A stretch of 64,000 nucleotides of DNA from Ectothiorhodospira haloalkaliphila ATCC 51935 (GCF_000633935.1 NZ_KK214995.1:301402-365401), one strand, 5' to 3'. Counted from the stretch's first letter, positions 41,886-50,693 are shown. Made by a program: numbers and translations. The notes: generated by a model not told the origin, from the letters alone.

Positions 41886-42357
41886 AAAAAAGTCACTTCA
41901 CCGATTCAAGTCACTGTGGTTACTGGGTCTGGTACTGATCCTGGGGGCCTGTGATCGACACGAGGAGGATACCCGCCACCATGGTGTATGGGACGTGGAT
42001 AACTTCTCCGCACCGGACACCGCCGAAATGTCTGCGGAAGCGGCCGAAAGCATCCTGGGCAGTCGCGGTGTTTATTCAAAGCACATTGCCCGTTTCGAAG
42101 ACATGCAGTGCCTCAAGCCCCGCTACGAGCATCAGTCCCTGGATGCCGAGACATTCATGGAGGAGTTCGGGGTGGAGCCAGGCCAGGTCGGTCTGGCGGA
42201 TGACGACATCACCCGCATTGAGATCACCTGTTATGACAATCCACTGGAGCGGGGCAGTACGCTGTTCGTCAAGGATGAGGATACGCTGATGACCGTCTGG
42301 GAAGGGGTGTTCTTCCAGATGCATCGCAGCAGTGGCAGCCCGGTGCCGGCACGCTAG
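41872..42357 (+). CDS. Predicted lipoprotein of unknown function
   Basis: 161 residues from GTG 41872 (an ATG at 41824 in the same frame would put 16 residues before the signal). The signal peptide FKSLWLLGLVLILGAC ends in the lipobox LGAC, so the cysteine is probably lipidated. The mature protein is acidic (DRHEEDTRHHGVWDVDNFS) and has two more cysteines. No family is recognised. It overlaps the oxidoreductase gene and is followed by a strong terminator. Confidence 0.75.
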   Translation: MQVAEKKSLHRFKSLWLLGLVLILGACDRHEEDTRHHGVWDVDNFSAPDTAEMSAEAAESILGSRGVYSKHIARFEDMQCLKPRYEHQSLDAETFMEEFGVEPGQVGLADDDITRIEITCYDNPLERGSTLFVKDEDTLMTVWEGVFFQMHRSSGSPVPAR

Positions 42358-42380
42358 CGCACCGGATGTTTCATCGGGAC

Positions 42381-42426
42381 AAAAAAACGCCCCCACCCGG
42401 AAGACCCGAGTGGGGGCGTTTTTTTT
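42381..42426. terminator. Bidirectional Rho-independent terminator
   Basis: A-run plus ACGCCCCCAC, a 13-base loop, then GTGGGGGCGT plus T-run. The arms pair perfectly, and T-runs occur on both strands. It ends the lipoprotein transcript (+) and the phasin transcript (-). Confidence 0.92.
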
Positions 42427-42472
42427 GCCGATGCCCCTGGTAGGGGCGTCGGATTACTCAGCCTTCCGAAGT

Positions 42473-42856
42473 TCAGGCGCTCTTGCGAGCGGCGCTCTTC
42501 TTGGCAGCGTCCAGGTTGGAGACGGTGGCAACACTCTCTTCACCCAGCTTCTGCACTTCTTCGGCGTAGCCGCGCTGCAGTTCGACCAGCTCGGTGGTGT
42601 CCTTGGCAACCTTTTCGCTCAGGGACTTGGCGGCTTCGCTTTGAGCGCTCACATAGGCCTGAAGGCTCTGCGAATCGCTGACGGTCTGCATGGCACGCAT
42701 CTGCTCAATGGCTACTTCGGAGTAGCTGCGGAACATGCTGATCTGGTAGTCCACCAGCTTGGCCATATGGTCAAGGGTGACGTTGTTGAACTTGCGTGCC
42801 GGAGCCGCCAGCTTGTCAAACTGCTCTTGGGCACTGACAAAGATATCGTTGTACAT
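42473..42856 (-). CDS. Phasin family protein (PHA granule-associated)
   Basis: 127 residues, all helical and without membrane segments. The start MYNDIFVSAQEQFDKLAAPA and the pattern of amphipathic helices (YQISMFRSYSEVAIEQMRAM) are those of the phasin_2 type, which coat polyhydroxyalkanoate granules. The C-terminus is Lys/Ala-rich. It has its own promoter and terminator, as expected for a strongly expressed granule protein. No PHA synthase is in the window. The promoter shares a motif with the fabI operon. Confidence 0.9.
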   Translation of the reverse strand: MYNDIFVSAQEQFDKLAAPARKFNNVTLDHMAKLVDYQISMFRSYSEVAIEQMRAMQTVSDSQSLQAYVSAQSEAAKSLSEKVAKDTTELVELQRGYAEEVQKLGEESVATVSNLDAAKKSAARKSA

Positions 42857-42907
42857 GGCAAATCTCCTGTCTTTCTGTGGTTAAGGCAGGTGAATTCCTG
42901 ACCTTGT

Positions 42908-42944
42908 TGCGATGCAGCATAGCGCAGATTTTTGTGCAGTGCAA
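42908..42944 (-). promoter_or_regulatory. Phasin promoter with TGC-rich motif
   Basis: On the - strand TTGCAC (42939-42944) and TATGCT (42916-42921) are 17 bases apart, a good sigma70 promoter. TGCGATGCAGCATA at 42908-42921 on the + strand matches the fabI promoter sequence at 13 of 14 positions and overlaps the -10 box. TTGTGCAGTGCAACAA over the -35 box is a second near-palindrome. Confidence 0.65.
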
Positions 42945-43083
42945 CAACCCAATTCACTGCGCGGAGGGTGGTTCATTCAGGTCAGCGATATCTCCGAGGA
43001 CCCCCAGAGTCATGATTTCCTTGAAAATTAAGCGGGAAAGGCACCGAAATAGAAGCCAAAACCTGCCTGGATGTAGTAGATTC

Positions 43084-43101
43084 AACGAAAATTTTTTCGT
43101 T
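43084..43101. promoter_or_regulatory. 18-base palindrome upstream of DJ-1/PfpI gene
   Basis: AACGAAAATTTTTTCGTT is a perfect inverted repeat (8-bp arms, 2-base centre), 52 bases before the DJ-1 gene start. It has the look of an operator; no regulator gene is adjacent. Confidence 0.4.
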
Positions 43102-43153
43102 CTTGTCCGGGCCTGGATCCGTTCTGGCGCGGGCAGCGTCAAGGAATCTACTG

Positions 43154-43864
43154 ATGAGCGACAAAGGTAACCGCAGCACACTTGTCGGCATCCTGGTCTT
43201 CGACCAGGTAGAAGTTCTGGACTTTGCCGGCCCCTTCGAGGTGTTCTCCACCACGCGCCTGGACGAGGCTCGAAGGGCCGAAACCGATTCCCCCTTCGAT
43301 ATCCGCCTGATCGCCGAGCACAAGCAGGTGGTCACGACGACCGGGGGCATGATGGTGGTGCCTCATCATGATTTCGAGGACTGCCCGGACCTGGACATCC
43401 TGGTGGTTCCCGGCGGACGGGGGGCACGGCGGGAGATCAGCAACATCCGGCTGATGGAATGGTTGCGGCAACAGTCCGATGGACTGTCCCTGCTGGCCGG
43501 AGTATGCACCGGTTCCATGTTGCTGGGGCAGGCGGGCCTGCTGGAGGGGCTGCGCGCCACCACACACTGGCGTTCGCTGGACTGGATGCGGGAGTATTTC
43601 CCGGATGTCATGGTGGTGGAGGATGAGTTCGTGGTGGATGCCGGCTCGGTGATCACCTCCGCGGGCATCTCTGCCGGCATCGACATGGCCCTGCAACTGG
43701 TGTTGCGTTTCCACGGCCAGGAGGTGGCCCGTGCCGCCGCCCGCTACATGGAATACCCCTTCCCGGAGAACAGCCGCCTCAGGATGGTGCAGGACATCAA
43801 GGATGCGGCCGACCGGTCACAGCAGATTCAGGACGCCCATCATCAGGATGATTCCCCCCGTTGA
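43154..43864 (+). CDS. DJ-1/PfpI family protein (isonitrile hydratase-like)
   Basis: 236 residues from ATG 43154, with AAGGA 9 bases upstream. It is a class I glutamine amidotransferase-like fold. The nucleophile-elbow cysteine is C118 in LLAGVCTGSMLLG; VFDQVEVLDFAGPFEVFS and LVVPGGRG are typical. The subgroup resembles isocyanide hydratase and the N-terminal domain of AraC-type GATase regulators, but no HTH domain is present. The substrate is unknown. The stop codon lies in a 16-base tandem repeat. Confidence 0.85.
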   Translation: MSDKGNRSTLVGILVFDQVEVLDFAGPFEVFSTTRLDEARRAETDSPFDIRLIAEHKQVVTTTGGMMVVPHHDFEDCPDLDILVVPGGRGARREISNIRLMEWLRQQSDGLSLLAGVCTGSMLLGQAGLLEGLRATTHWRSLDWMREYFPDVMVVEDEFVVDAGSVITSAGISAGIDMALQLVLRFHGQEVARAAARYMEYPFPENSRLRMVQDIKDAADRSQQIQDAHHQDDSPR

Positions 43865-43889
43865 GGCGTCGTTCCGTTGAGGCGTCGTT
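43858..43889 (+). repeat. Two exact 16-base tandem repeats across the DJ-1 stop codon
   Basis: CCGTTGAGGCGTCGTT occurs twice in a row (43858-43873 and 43874-43889) without mismatch. The TGA stop of the DJ-1 gene is in the first copy. It lies in the short gap before the convergent imuB end. Confidence 0.85.
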
Positions 43890-43909
43890 GGCCGCGCTTG
43901 TGTGGCGCT

Positions 43910-45514
43910 TCAACCAAACAACCCCTGTAGATACCATATCCCGTCCGGGTTGCGCAGATCCCGATACAGCCAGAGGCTCTGTCCGGCGGGCGTGGAAGCA
44001 CGCACATAGTCCCGCCTGACATCCCCGTCATCCCACCAGCCCGACTCGATGCGCTCATCCGTCTCCACAGGGGTTATAGGGCAGGGGGGTGCCATGGGGG
44101 GATCCAGTAACCAGACGGGACGCGCCCCCGTGGATGGGTGCACCTGGCCGCCATGGCCCTCCTCGCCAATGCCCATCTTCATGGAATACCAGGCCCGTTC
44201 AGGACGATGATCCGCCACGCAGGCCAACCTCTTGACCGCATCCTCGCCCAGACGGGCCCGCAGACGTTCCAGTAGTTGTCGCAGGTCTGCCTGCTGTTCA
44301 GCCCCGGTGGTGAACAGGGTCTGGCCCTGATGGTGAGCCAACCGCGACAGATCCTGTGCCGACACGGTCAGGGCTGTGACCGTGGCCTCAAGGACAGTAC
44401 GCTCCAACACCTCCCGGCAGACCTCCAACAGGTGTTCTGCATCCCGGCTGGGAGCCAACAGCCCCACCTGCAGCGGCGTGGAGGCCCTCCGGTGATGATG
44501 CAATGCCACCCGCAGACGGCCCACGCCCAGACCCCGTCCCCGCAACCAGCCAGCCAGCATCTGCAGCAACGACTCCAGGATCGGGAGCAGAGGGTGATGC
44601 CCGTCCATCTCGAAGGGCAGATGCCGGGTGTGCTCAAAGCGGGCCGGTGGATTGAACCGGGGAAGGGGGTCTGGCGACCATCCACGCAGTCGATCCAGTT
44701 CCCGCAAGAGCTCCGGCCCCAGACGCCGGGCCAGGCCATCACGGGGCAGCCGGAGCAGATCTCCCAGTGTGCGCACCCCCAATCCTCTCAATCTTTCCTG
44801 GCGTTTGGGGTCATCTTCAAGGGTTTCCAGCGGGGCCTTCCGAAGCAGACGCAGCAGGGCATCGCCATCCGTGACCGTTGTCCCCGGTGCCCATCGCGCC
44901 AGCAGGCGGGCAGCGGAGGGGCAGGGGGCGATCCCTGCTCGCACCTGAAAATCCAGGGGGCCGAGCGCCTCCAGGATCCGCCCCCGCAGGGCCTCCACAC
45001 CCCCGAACAGACGCAGGCTGCGCCCGATCTCCAACAGGATCAACGGCTCACCCGGCGGCTGATGCACATGGTCGGTGAATTGCAGCCCCCAACCCGCCAG
45101 CGTTTCCAGGGCCTGCTGCTCTGCAAAGAGATGACGGGGCAGGGTGATCAATTCCCGGCACAGGGGCAGGGCGGCCGCCAGGGACATCAAAGGATGGATG
45201 CCGCGTTGCCGGGCACGACGATTGGCGGCATGGACCCACTGCTGCCTGCCTTTCTCCTCGATGATGACCAGAGGATCGGCCACGGCCTCTCCCGACTGGT
45301 GGATCAGGTCCAGGCAGAGATGAGGGAAATACAGGGCCAGCCAGAGATCCGGGCGAGGCACCGTTGGAGCCTCTGGTCTGGATGAAGAGGCTTCAGGCCC
45401 GGGAGCCCCCCCGGGGCCATCGCCGGCGCGCACCGGGGATGCGGTTCGCAACCGGCCAGGCGGCGCAGGCGGGATGCCCGGCAACACAAGTTGGCCCTGT
45501 TGGGGAGTGGGCAT
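43910..45514 (-). CDS. imuB: ImuB, inactive Y-family polymerase-like mutasome protein
   Basis: 534 residues. The Y-family fold is present (LHAANRRARQRGIHPLMSL-like palm and fingers, RGLGVRTLGDLLRLPRDGL helix-hairpin-helix, little finger), but the catalytic acidic motif at the N-terminus is replaced by LWLALYFPHLCLDL. This is the hallmark of ImuB, which bridges DnaE2, the beta clamp and ImuA. GAGG lies 8 bases before ATG 45514, and a LexA-like box lies just upstream. imuA, normally next to imuB, is missing here. The N-terminal 45 residues are Pro/Gly/Ser-rich. Confidence 0.92.
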   Translation of the reverse strand: MPTPQQGQLVLPGIPPAPPGRLRTASPVRAGDGPGGAPGPEASSSRPEAPTVPRPDLWLALYFPHLCLDLIHQSGEAVADPLVIIEEKGRQQWVHAANRRARQRGIHPLMSLAAALPLCRELITLPRHLFAEQQALETLAGWGLQFTDHVHQPPGEPLILLEIGRSLRLFGGVEALRGRILEALGPLDFQVRAGIAPCPSAARLLARWAPGTTVTDGDALLRLLRKAPLETLEDDPKRQERLRGLGVRTLGDLLRLPRDGLARRLGPELLRELDRLRGWSPDPLPRFNPPARFEHTRHLPFEMDGHHPLLPILESLLQMLAGWLRGRGLGVGRLRVALHHHRRASTPLQVGLLAPSRDAEHLLEVCREVLERTVLEATVTALTVSAQDLSRLAHHQGQTLFTTGAEQQADLRQLLERLRARLGEDAVKRLACVADHRPERAWYSMKMGIGEEGHGGQVHPSTGARPVWLLDPPMAPPCPITPVETDERIESGWWDDGDVRRDYVRASTPAGQSLWLYRDLRNPDGIWYLQGLFG

Positions 45515-45528
45515 GGGGAAGCCTCAAA

Positions 45529-45548
45529 TACTGTTCATCCATATAGTA
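45529..45548 (-). promoter_or_regulatory. LexA-like box of imuB
   Basis: TACTGTTCATCCATATAGTA has CTGT-N8-ATAG at its core, one base away from CTGT-N8-ACAG, with matching outer TA. It is 14 bases before the imuB start, and the first nine bases equal those of the dnaE2 box. Confidence 0.65.
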
Positions 45549-45604
45549 TAGACGCACCCATCAGACCGGCACCACCACCCGGATGACTCAACCGCCCGGC
45601 GATC

Positions 45605-47929
45605 CTAGCCGGTTCGCTGTGGCGTGATGTCGTAGCGCCGCTCGCCCTCGCGTTTTTCATACTGGTTGGCGTCCACCACCGCCAGGGCCGTCATGTTCAC
45701 CAGACGACGCACCGAGGCCGTTTCGGTGAGGATATGCACCGGACGGGCGGCGCCGAGCAGGATCGGGCCCACGCTGACACCCTCGCCACTGGAGGCCTTG
45801 AGCAGATTGAAGGCAATGTTGGCGGCATCGATATTGGGCATCACCAGCAGATTGGCCTCACCCTTGAGGCGACAGTGCTGGAACAGACGATTGCGGATCT
45901 CTTCCTTGAGGGCAGCATCGGCATGCATCTCTCCATCCACCTCCAGGTTGGGATCCATACGCTCCAGGATATCCCGGGCCCGACTCATCTTGCGGGCGGT
46001 TTCCGATTCCACACTGCCAAAATTGGAGTGGGAGACCAGGGCCACCTTGGGCGTGAGCCCGAAATTGCGCACTTCTTCGGCGGCCATCAGGGTGATCTCT
46101 GCCAGGGTCTGGGCATCCGGGTTCTCGTTGACGTACGTATCGCAGATGAACAGGGTGCGATGGGGCAGCATCAACAGGTTCATGGTGGCAAAAGTGCGCA
46201 CCTCCGGGGCCAGGCCGATCACATCGCTGACATGCTTGAGATGGTAGGCGTGCTGACCCACCATGCCGCAGATCATGGCGTCTGCCTCCCCATTGCGGAC
46301 CAGCATGCTGCCGATCAGGGTGTTGTTGCTGCGGATGCGGTGCTTGGCCACATCCGGCGTGACCCCGCGACGCCCCATGATGCTGTGATAATCCGACCAG
46401 AAGTCCCGGAAGCGGGGATCGGAATCCGGGTTGATCAGCTCGAAATCCTTGCCCGGCGTCAGTTGCAGGCCAATGCGCTCGATGCGTGACTGAATCACCT
46501 CGGGGCGGCCGATGACCACCGGATGCGCCAGTCCCTCCTCGAGCACCGTCTGCACGGCACGCAGCACCCGCTCGTCCTCACCCTCGGGATAAATCACCCG
46601 ACGCGGCGCCGCCTTGGCGGCGGCAAACACCGGCTTCATGACGAAACCGGACTGATAGACGAAGTTGTTGAGATGATCCCGATAGGTCCACAACTCCTCG
46701 ATGGGCGCCGTGGCCACCCCCGAATCCATGGCGGCCTTGGCCACCATGGGGGCAATCTTGACGATCAAGCGGGGGTCAAAGGGTTTGGGGATCAGATAGG
46801 AAGGCCCGAATCGAAGGCCTTCATCCCCATAGGCCTTGGCCACCACTTCGGAAGGTTCGGCCCGGGCCAGTTCCGCCAGGGCCTTGACTGCCGCCACCTT
46901 CATCTCATCGGTGATGGTACGGGCGCCCACATCCAGAGCCCCCCGGAAGATGAAGGGGAAACACAGAACATTGTTCACCTGGTTGGGATAGTCGGAACGC
47001 CCCGTGGCCATCACGGCATCCTGACGCACCTCCAGCACCTCCTCGGGGAGGATCTCCGGATCCGGGTTGGCCAGGGCCATGATCAGCGGGTTGGGCGCCA
47101 TTCGCGCCACCATGTCCTTCTTGAGCACACCGCCCGCAGAGAGCCCCAGGAAGATATCGGCACCTTCCATGACCTCGCCCAGTGAGCGGGCATCCGTGGC
47201 CTGGGCAAAGCGTTGCTTGATAGTATCCATTTCCTCAGGGCGGCCCTTGTAGAGCACCCCATGGATGTCCGTAACCCAGATGTTATCCAGGGGCAGCCCC
47301 AGGGTGACCAGCAGATCCAGGCAGGCGAGGGCCGCAGCCCCGGCCCCGGAGGTCACCAGTTTGACGTTGCTCAGATCCTTGCCTGAGAGCTGCATGGCAT
47401 TGAGCACCGCCGCGGCCACGACGATGGCCGTGCCATGCTGGTCATCGTGAAACACCGGAATGTTCATCCGCTCGCGCAGCCGGCTTTCGATGTAGAAACA
47501 CTCCGGCGCCTTGATATCCTCGAGATTGATACCTCCAAAGGTGGGCTCCATGGCAGCGATGATGTCCACCAGCTTGTCTGGGTTGTTCTCGTTCAACTCG
47601 ATGTCGAACACATCGATATTGGCAAACTTCTTGAACAGTACCGCCTTGCCTTCCATCACAGGCTTGGCGGCCAGAGGCCCCACGGCCCCCAGACCCAGCA
47701 CCGCAGTGCCATTGGTCACCACGCCCACCAGATTCGCCCGTGCGGTCAGCCTGCCGGCCTCGCTGGGGTCTGCGGCAATGGCCCTGGAGGCAGCTGCCAC
47801 GCCGGGGGAATAGGCGAGGGCCAGATCCCGCTGGTTGGTCAGCCCCTTGGTGGGCACCACTGAGATCTTTCCGGGGGTAGGAAGGAGGTGGTAATCAAGT
47901 GCAGCCTGGTCGAGCGAAGTCTTATCCAT
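45605..47929 (-). CDS. maeB: NADP-type malic enzyme with C-terminal phosphotransacetylase domain
   Basis: 774 residues from ATG 47929, with AAGGGA upstream. The N-terminal malic enzyme part (about 1-430) has [15 protein letters not shown], the catalytic [27 protein letters not shown] and a Rossmann motif [13 protein letters not shown]. The C-terminal part (about 445-774) is PTA-like and in MaeB is regulatory (acetyl-CoA) rather than catalytic. The enzyme decarboxylates malate to pyruvate with NADPH production, useful for fatty acid or PHA synthesis. It diverges from an SDR gene. Confidence 0.95.
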   Translation of the reverse strand: MDKTSLDQAALDYHLLPTPGKISVVPTKGLTNQRDLALAYSPGVAAASRAIAADPSEAGRLTARANLVGVVTNGTAVLGLGAVGPLAAKPVMEGKAVLFKKFANIDVFDIELNENNPDKLVDIIAAMEPTFGGINLEDIKAPECFYIESRLRERMNIPVFHDDQHGTAIVVAAAVLNAMQLSGKDLSNVKLVTSGAGAAALACLDLLVTLGLPLDNIWVTDIHGVLYKGRPEEMDTIKQRFAQATDARSLGEVMEGADIFLGLSAGGVLKKDMVARMAPNPLIMALANPDPEILPEEVLEVRQDAVMATGRSDYPNQVNNVLCFPFIFRGALDVGARTITDEMKVAAVKALAELARAEPSEVVAKAYGDEGLRFGPSYLIPKPFDPRLIVKIAPMVAKAAMDSGVATAPIEELWTYRDHLNNFVYQSGFVMKPVFAAAKAAPRRVIYPEGEDERVLRAVQTVLEEGLAHPVVIGRPEVIQSRIERIGLQLTPGKDFELINPDSDPRFRDFWSDYHSIMGRRGVTPDVAKHRIRSNNTLIGSMLVRNGEADAMICGMVGQHAYHLKHVSDVIGLAPEVRTFATMNLLMLPHRTLFICDTYVNENPDAQTLAEITLMAAEEVRNFGLTPKVALVSHSNFGSVESETARKMSRARDILERMDPNLEVDGEMHADAALKEEIRNRLFQHCRLKGEANLLVMPNIDAANIAFNLLKASSGEGVSVGPILLGAARPVHILTETASVRRLVNMTALAVVDANQYEKREGERRYDITPQRTG

Positions 47930-48029
47930 GGTTCCCTTGGGTCTCCGGGGCTTGGATCGTGAATCAATGGGGGGTGTATTATGGGCGCTTACAGACATTC
48001 CCGCATCCAGGATGCGACAGGGGGCAGCC

Positions 48030-48806
48030 ATGCCAGGACGAAGAAAGGGTTGGACAGTGGTCACTGGAGCAGGCAGTGGCATGGGCAGGGCCCTTGCCTG
48101 GGACCTGGCGAGTCGTGGGGGGCGCGTCATCGCCATTGGCCGCCGGGCCGATGCCCTGGAAGAGACCCGCGCCAAGGCCCCGGAGTCCATCCAGGTGGCC
48201 GTCGCTGATGTCTCAACGCCTGCAGGTCGAGACGCAATCGCCCTGGCCGCTGCCGCTCAAGGCACCATTCACGCCCTGGTTCATAACGCTGCCGTGCTGG
48301 AACCCGTGGGTGCCTTGAGCGAGGTCAGCCTGGATGACTGGCGTTACCAGCAGGCCGTGAACGTGGAGGGTCCGCTGTTTCTCACCCAGGCTTTGCTACC
48401 GTACCTGGCTGAGGATGGACGCATCCTGCATGTCTCATCGGGCGCTGCCCACCGCAGCCTGAATGGTTGGGGCGGTTATTGCGCCTCCAAGGCGGCGCTT
48501 TACATGCTGTACCAGTGTCTGAGGGAGGAGTTGGGTAGCCGGAGCATCCACGTGGGCAGCGTGCGCCCGGGCGTGGTGGATACCCCCATGCAGCAGCAGA
48601 TCCGGGAAACGGACGAGCAAAGATTCCCCGGCGTGGAACGATTCCGTCGCCTGAAGACCGAAGGCCAGCTCCAGCCGCCGGAGCGCGTGGCTGACTTCAT
48701 GAGCTGGATCCTGCTGGAAACGGGAGACAAGCAATTCTCCCTGGAGGAATGGGACATCGACAACGAGTCGCAGACGCGGCTCTGGAAGGATACGCGGCAG
48801 GTTTGA
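48030..48806 (+). CDS. Short-chain dehydrogenase/reductase
   Basis: 258 residues from ATG 48030, which has AGGGGG 5 bases upstream; earlier in-frame starts overlap the maeB start region. The cofactor motif is VVTGAGSGMGRALA, then NAAVLEP, and the catalytic Ser-Tyr-Lys are in LHVSSGAAHRS and YCASKAALYM. The substrate is unknown. It is similar to the YciK/benzil-reductase-like SDR groups. Confidence 0.88.
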   Translation: MPGRRKGWTVVTGAGSGMGRALAWDLASRGGRVIAIGRRADALEETRAKAPESIQVAVADVSTPAGRDAIALAAAAQGTIHALVHNAAVLEPVGALSEVSLDDWRYQQAVNVEGPLFLTQALLPYLAEDGRILHVSSGAAHRSLNGWGGYCASKAALYMLYQCLREELGSRSIHVGSVRPGVVDTPMQQQIRETDEQRFPGVERFRRLKTEGQLQPPERVADFMSWILLETGDKQFSLEEWDIDNESQTRLWKDTRQV

Positions 48807-48863
48807 GTTTGTTTTTTGTGGCTTAGGCCTGGAGGGTTCTTCCATGAGAAGTACATTATTTAA

Positions 48864-48879
48864 CATAATATACATTATG
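48864..48879. promoter_or_regulatory. AT-rich operator-like palindrome
   Basis: CATAATATACATTATG is a 6-4-6 perfect inverted repeat in an AT-rich tract (48850-48890) that stands out from the GC-rich surroundings. It lies in the 444-base convergent gap between the SDR gene and bioA. No gene with a clear product starts after it. Confidence 0.35.
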
Positions 48880-48896
48880 CGAACCAATATATACCC

Positions 48897-48986
48897 GTGG
48901 GAGCCGGCCTGCCGGCGATGCGCTGCGCCAACAGCGCCCAGGAGATGCCAAGTGCCCGCCGCTTTCGCGGGCAGGCCCGCTCCCAC
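48897..48986. repeat. Inverted pair of Pseudomonas-type REP elements
   Basis: GTGGGAGCCGGCCTGCCGGC starts at 48897, and the reverse complement of a GTGGGAGCGGGCCTGCCCGC sequence ends at 48986. The two 24-base units face each other across 42 bases. This is the layout of REP pairs described in Pseudomonas, which are spread by a RAYT transposase. Confidence 0.75.
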
Positions 48987-49061
48987 AGGCCGCCCAAACC
49001 ACACAACCACACACACCAGACATCCTGCACACATCCCGCAAACAGCGCCCCCACAGCGTCC

Positions 49062-49180
49062 GGTCAGTCTCCGGGGGCGGATTCCTGTAAGCGGGCTTCA
49101 GCCGCAGGAAGCGGCTGCAGAGCCTACATGGACGTATTCACGGCGTCCCGCTGTAAGGAATTTGCCCCCGGAGACTGACC
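49062..49180. mobile_element. MITE-like element with 34-base terminal inverted repeats
   Basis: The left arm (49062-49095) and right arm (49147-49180) are inverted copies at 29 of 34 positions. The outer 17 bases, GGTCAGTCTCCGGGGGC, are identical. Inside lies a second hairpin, CAGCCGC-AGGAA-GCGGCTG (49099-49117). The element is 119 bases long and encodes nothing clear. It may be a non-autonomous transposon or a structured RNA. Tandem CAGGCACC copies (49221-49242) follow before bioA. Confidence 0.75.
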
Positions 49181-49250
49181 CCCACCCCGAACCAAAACGA
49201 GGCCACCCACAGAGGCCAACCAGGCACCCAGGCACCCAGGCAAAAATCAC

Positions 49251-50603
49251 TCAACCAGCAGCAGTCGCCAGATCAATCCCCTCAGCCATCACCTCAGCCA
49301 GAAACCGGATCTGCTCCTCGGTGATCACATAAGGCGGCATCATGTAAGCCACATTCCCCAACGGCCGCAGCAAGGCACCACGCTTGAGCGCATGCTGATA
49401 GGCAATCAGGCCACGACGCTCCTGCCAGGGATACGCCTCCCGGGTGGCCTTGTCCCTGACCATCTCCACCGCCGCGATCATCCCGTGCTGGCGCACGTCC
49501 CCAACATGCGGATGATCCGCCAGCGGCGCCAGGGACTCCCGCATCACCTGAGCCAGGCGCCGGTTGTTGCCCAACACATCATCCCGCTCGAACAGATCCA
49601 GCGTTGCCAGCGCCGCCGTGCAGGCCAGCGGATTGGCCGTATAGGAATGAGAATGCAAAAAGGCATTCAGCTTGGTGTAATCATCGTAAAAGGCCTGGTA
49701 CACAGTGTCGTTGGTGAGCACCACCGACAACGGCAGATAGCCCCCGGTCAGCCCCTTGGACAGACACATGAAATCCGGCGTGATGTTCGCCTGCTCACAG
49801 GCAAACATCGTCCCCGTGCGCCCGAATCCCACCGCAATCTCATCGGCAATGAGATGCACCCCATGCCGATCACAGGCCTCCCGCAAGAGCTCCAGATACC
49901 GGGGATGGTACATGCGCATATGGCCCGCACACTGCACCAACGGCTCCACGATCACCGCACAGGTTTCATGGGCATGGCGCGCCAGGGTCTCCTCCATGGC
50001 CTGAAAACGACGCTCGGCCACCTGCTCACAGGTCTCGCCCGGTTCCCGCTCGTAGCAGTCCGGCGCAGTCACCGGGATGGGCTCCATGAGCAGCGGACCA
50101 TAGGTGGCCTTGTAAAGCGGCACATCGCCCACCGCCAGGGCCCCCAGGGTCTCGCCATGGTAGCTGTTGGTCAGGCAGATGAACCGCGTCTTGCCCCCCT
50201 GCCCCGTGTTGAGCCAGTAATGAAAGCTCATCTTCAGGGCCACCTCCACTGCCGCCGAACCGCTGTCCGCATAAAAACAGCGGCTCAGACCGGGCGGCGT
50301 GATCTGCACCAGGCGCTCGGAGAGCTTCACCACCGGCTCATGACTGAAGCCGGCCAGGATCACATGCTCCAACTGATCCAGCTGATCCCGAATGGCCTGG
50401 TTGATCACCGGATTGGCATGACCGAACAGGTTCACCCACCAGGAACTGACGGCATCGATATACCTATTCCCGTCAAAATCCTCCAGCCAGACCCCCTCCC
50501 CCCGCCGAATTGGCGTGAGCGGGAGATGTTCGTGATCCTTCATCTGCGTGCACGGATGCCAGACCACCGCCAGATCGCGTTGCTTGATGGTTTCGTTGTT
50601 CAT
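49251..50603 (-). CDS. bioA: Adenosylmethionine-8-amino-7-oxononanoate aminotransferase
   Basis: 450 residues of PLP fold type I. It converts KAPA to DAPA in biotin synthesis using SAM as amino donor. Family residues include WHPCTQMKDHE, AVSSWWVNLFGH, YADSGSAAVEVALKM, YHGETLGALAVGD, LIADEIAVGFGRTG and the PLP lysine in CLSKGLTGGYLPL. GGGGTGA precedes the ATG. It is apart from other bio genes. The terminator of the KamA-like gene sits just upstream, so it should have its own promoter. Confidence 0.95.
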   Translation of the reverse strand: MNNETIKQRDLAVVWHPCTQMKDHEHLPLTPIRRGEGVWLEDFDGNRYIDAVSSWWVNLFGHANPVINQAIRDQLDQLEHVILAGFSHEPVVKLSERLVQITPPGLSRCFYADSGSAAVEVALKMSFHYWLNTGQGGKTRFICLTNSYHGETLGALAVGDVPLYKATYGPLLMEPIPVTAPDCYEREPGETCEQVAERRFQAMEETLARHAHETCAVIVEPLVQCAGHMRMYHPRYLELLREACDRHGVHLIADEIAVGFGRTGTMFACEQANITPDFMCLSKGLTGGYLPLSVVLTNDTVYQAFYDDYTKLNAFLHSHSYTANPLACTAALATLDLFERDDVLGNNRRLAQVMRESLAPLADHPHVGDVRQHGMIAAVEMVRDKATREAYPWQERRGLIAYQHALKRGALLRPLGNVAYMMPPYVITEEQIRFLAEVMAEGIDLATAAG

Positions 50604-50630
50604 CGTTTCACCCCGGTGCCAAAACCAGAA

Positions 50631-50654
50631 AGGGCCGCGATTGCTCGCGGCCCT
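50631..50654 (-). terminator. Terminator of the KamA-like gene
   Basis: AGGGCCGCGA and TCGCGGCCCT form a perfect 10-bp stem with a 4-base loop. On the - strand it is followed by TTTCTGGTTTT. It lies between the KamA-like gene and bioA. Confidence 0.75.
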
Positions 50655-50693
50655 GCCCTTACCTGCTCATTCCAGAAAGCCGGACGATCGGCG

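Noticed and set aside
45605-47929. PTA domain of MaeB considered as a second phosphotransacetylase
   Set aside because: In MaeB proteins this domain is regulatory; it is fused to a complete malic enzyme.
49221-49242. CAGGCACC repeated in tandem, considered as CRISPR or VNTR
   Set aside because: Three short units without spacers; too small to call more than a minor tandem repeat.
48844-49332. 162-codon frame across the REP pair and MITE-like element
   Set aside because: It is made of repeat sequence and runs into the end of bioA; the product is Pro/Arg/Cys-rich without sense.
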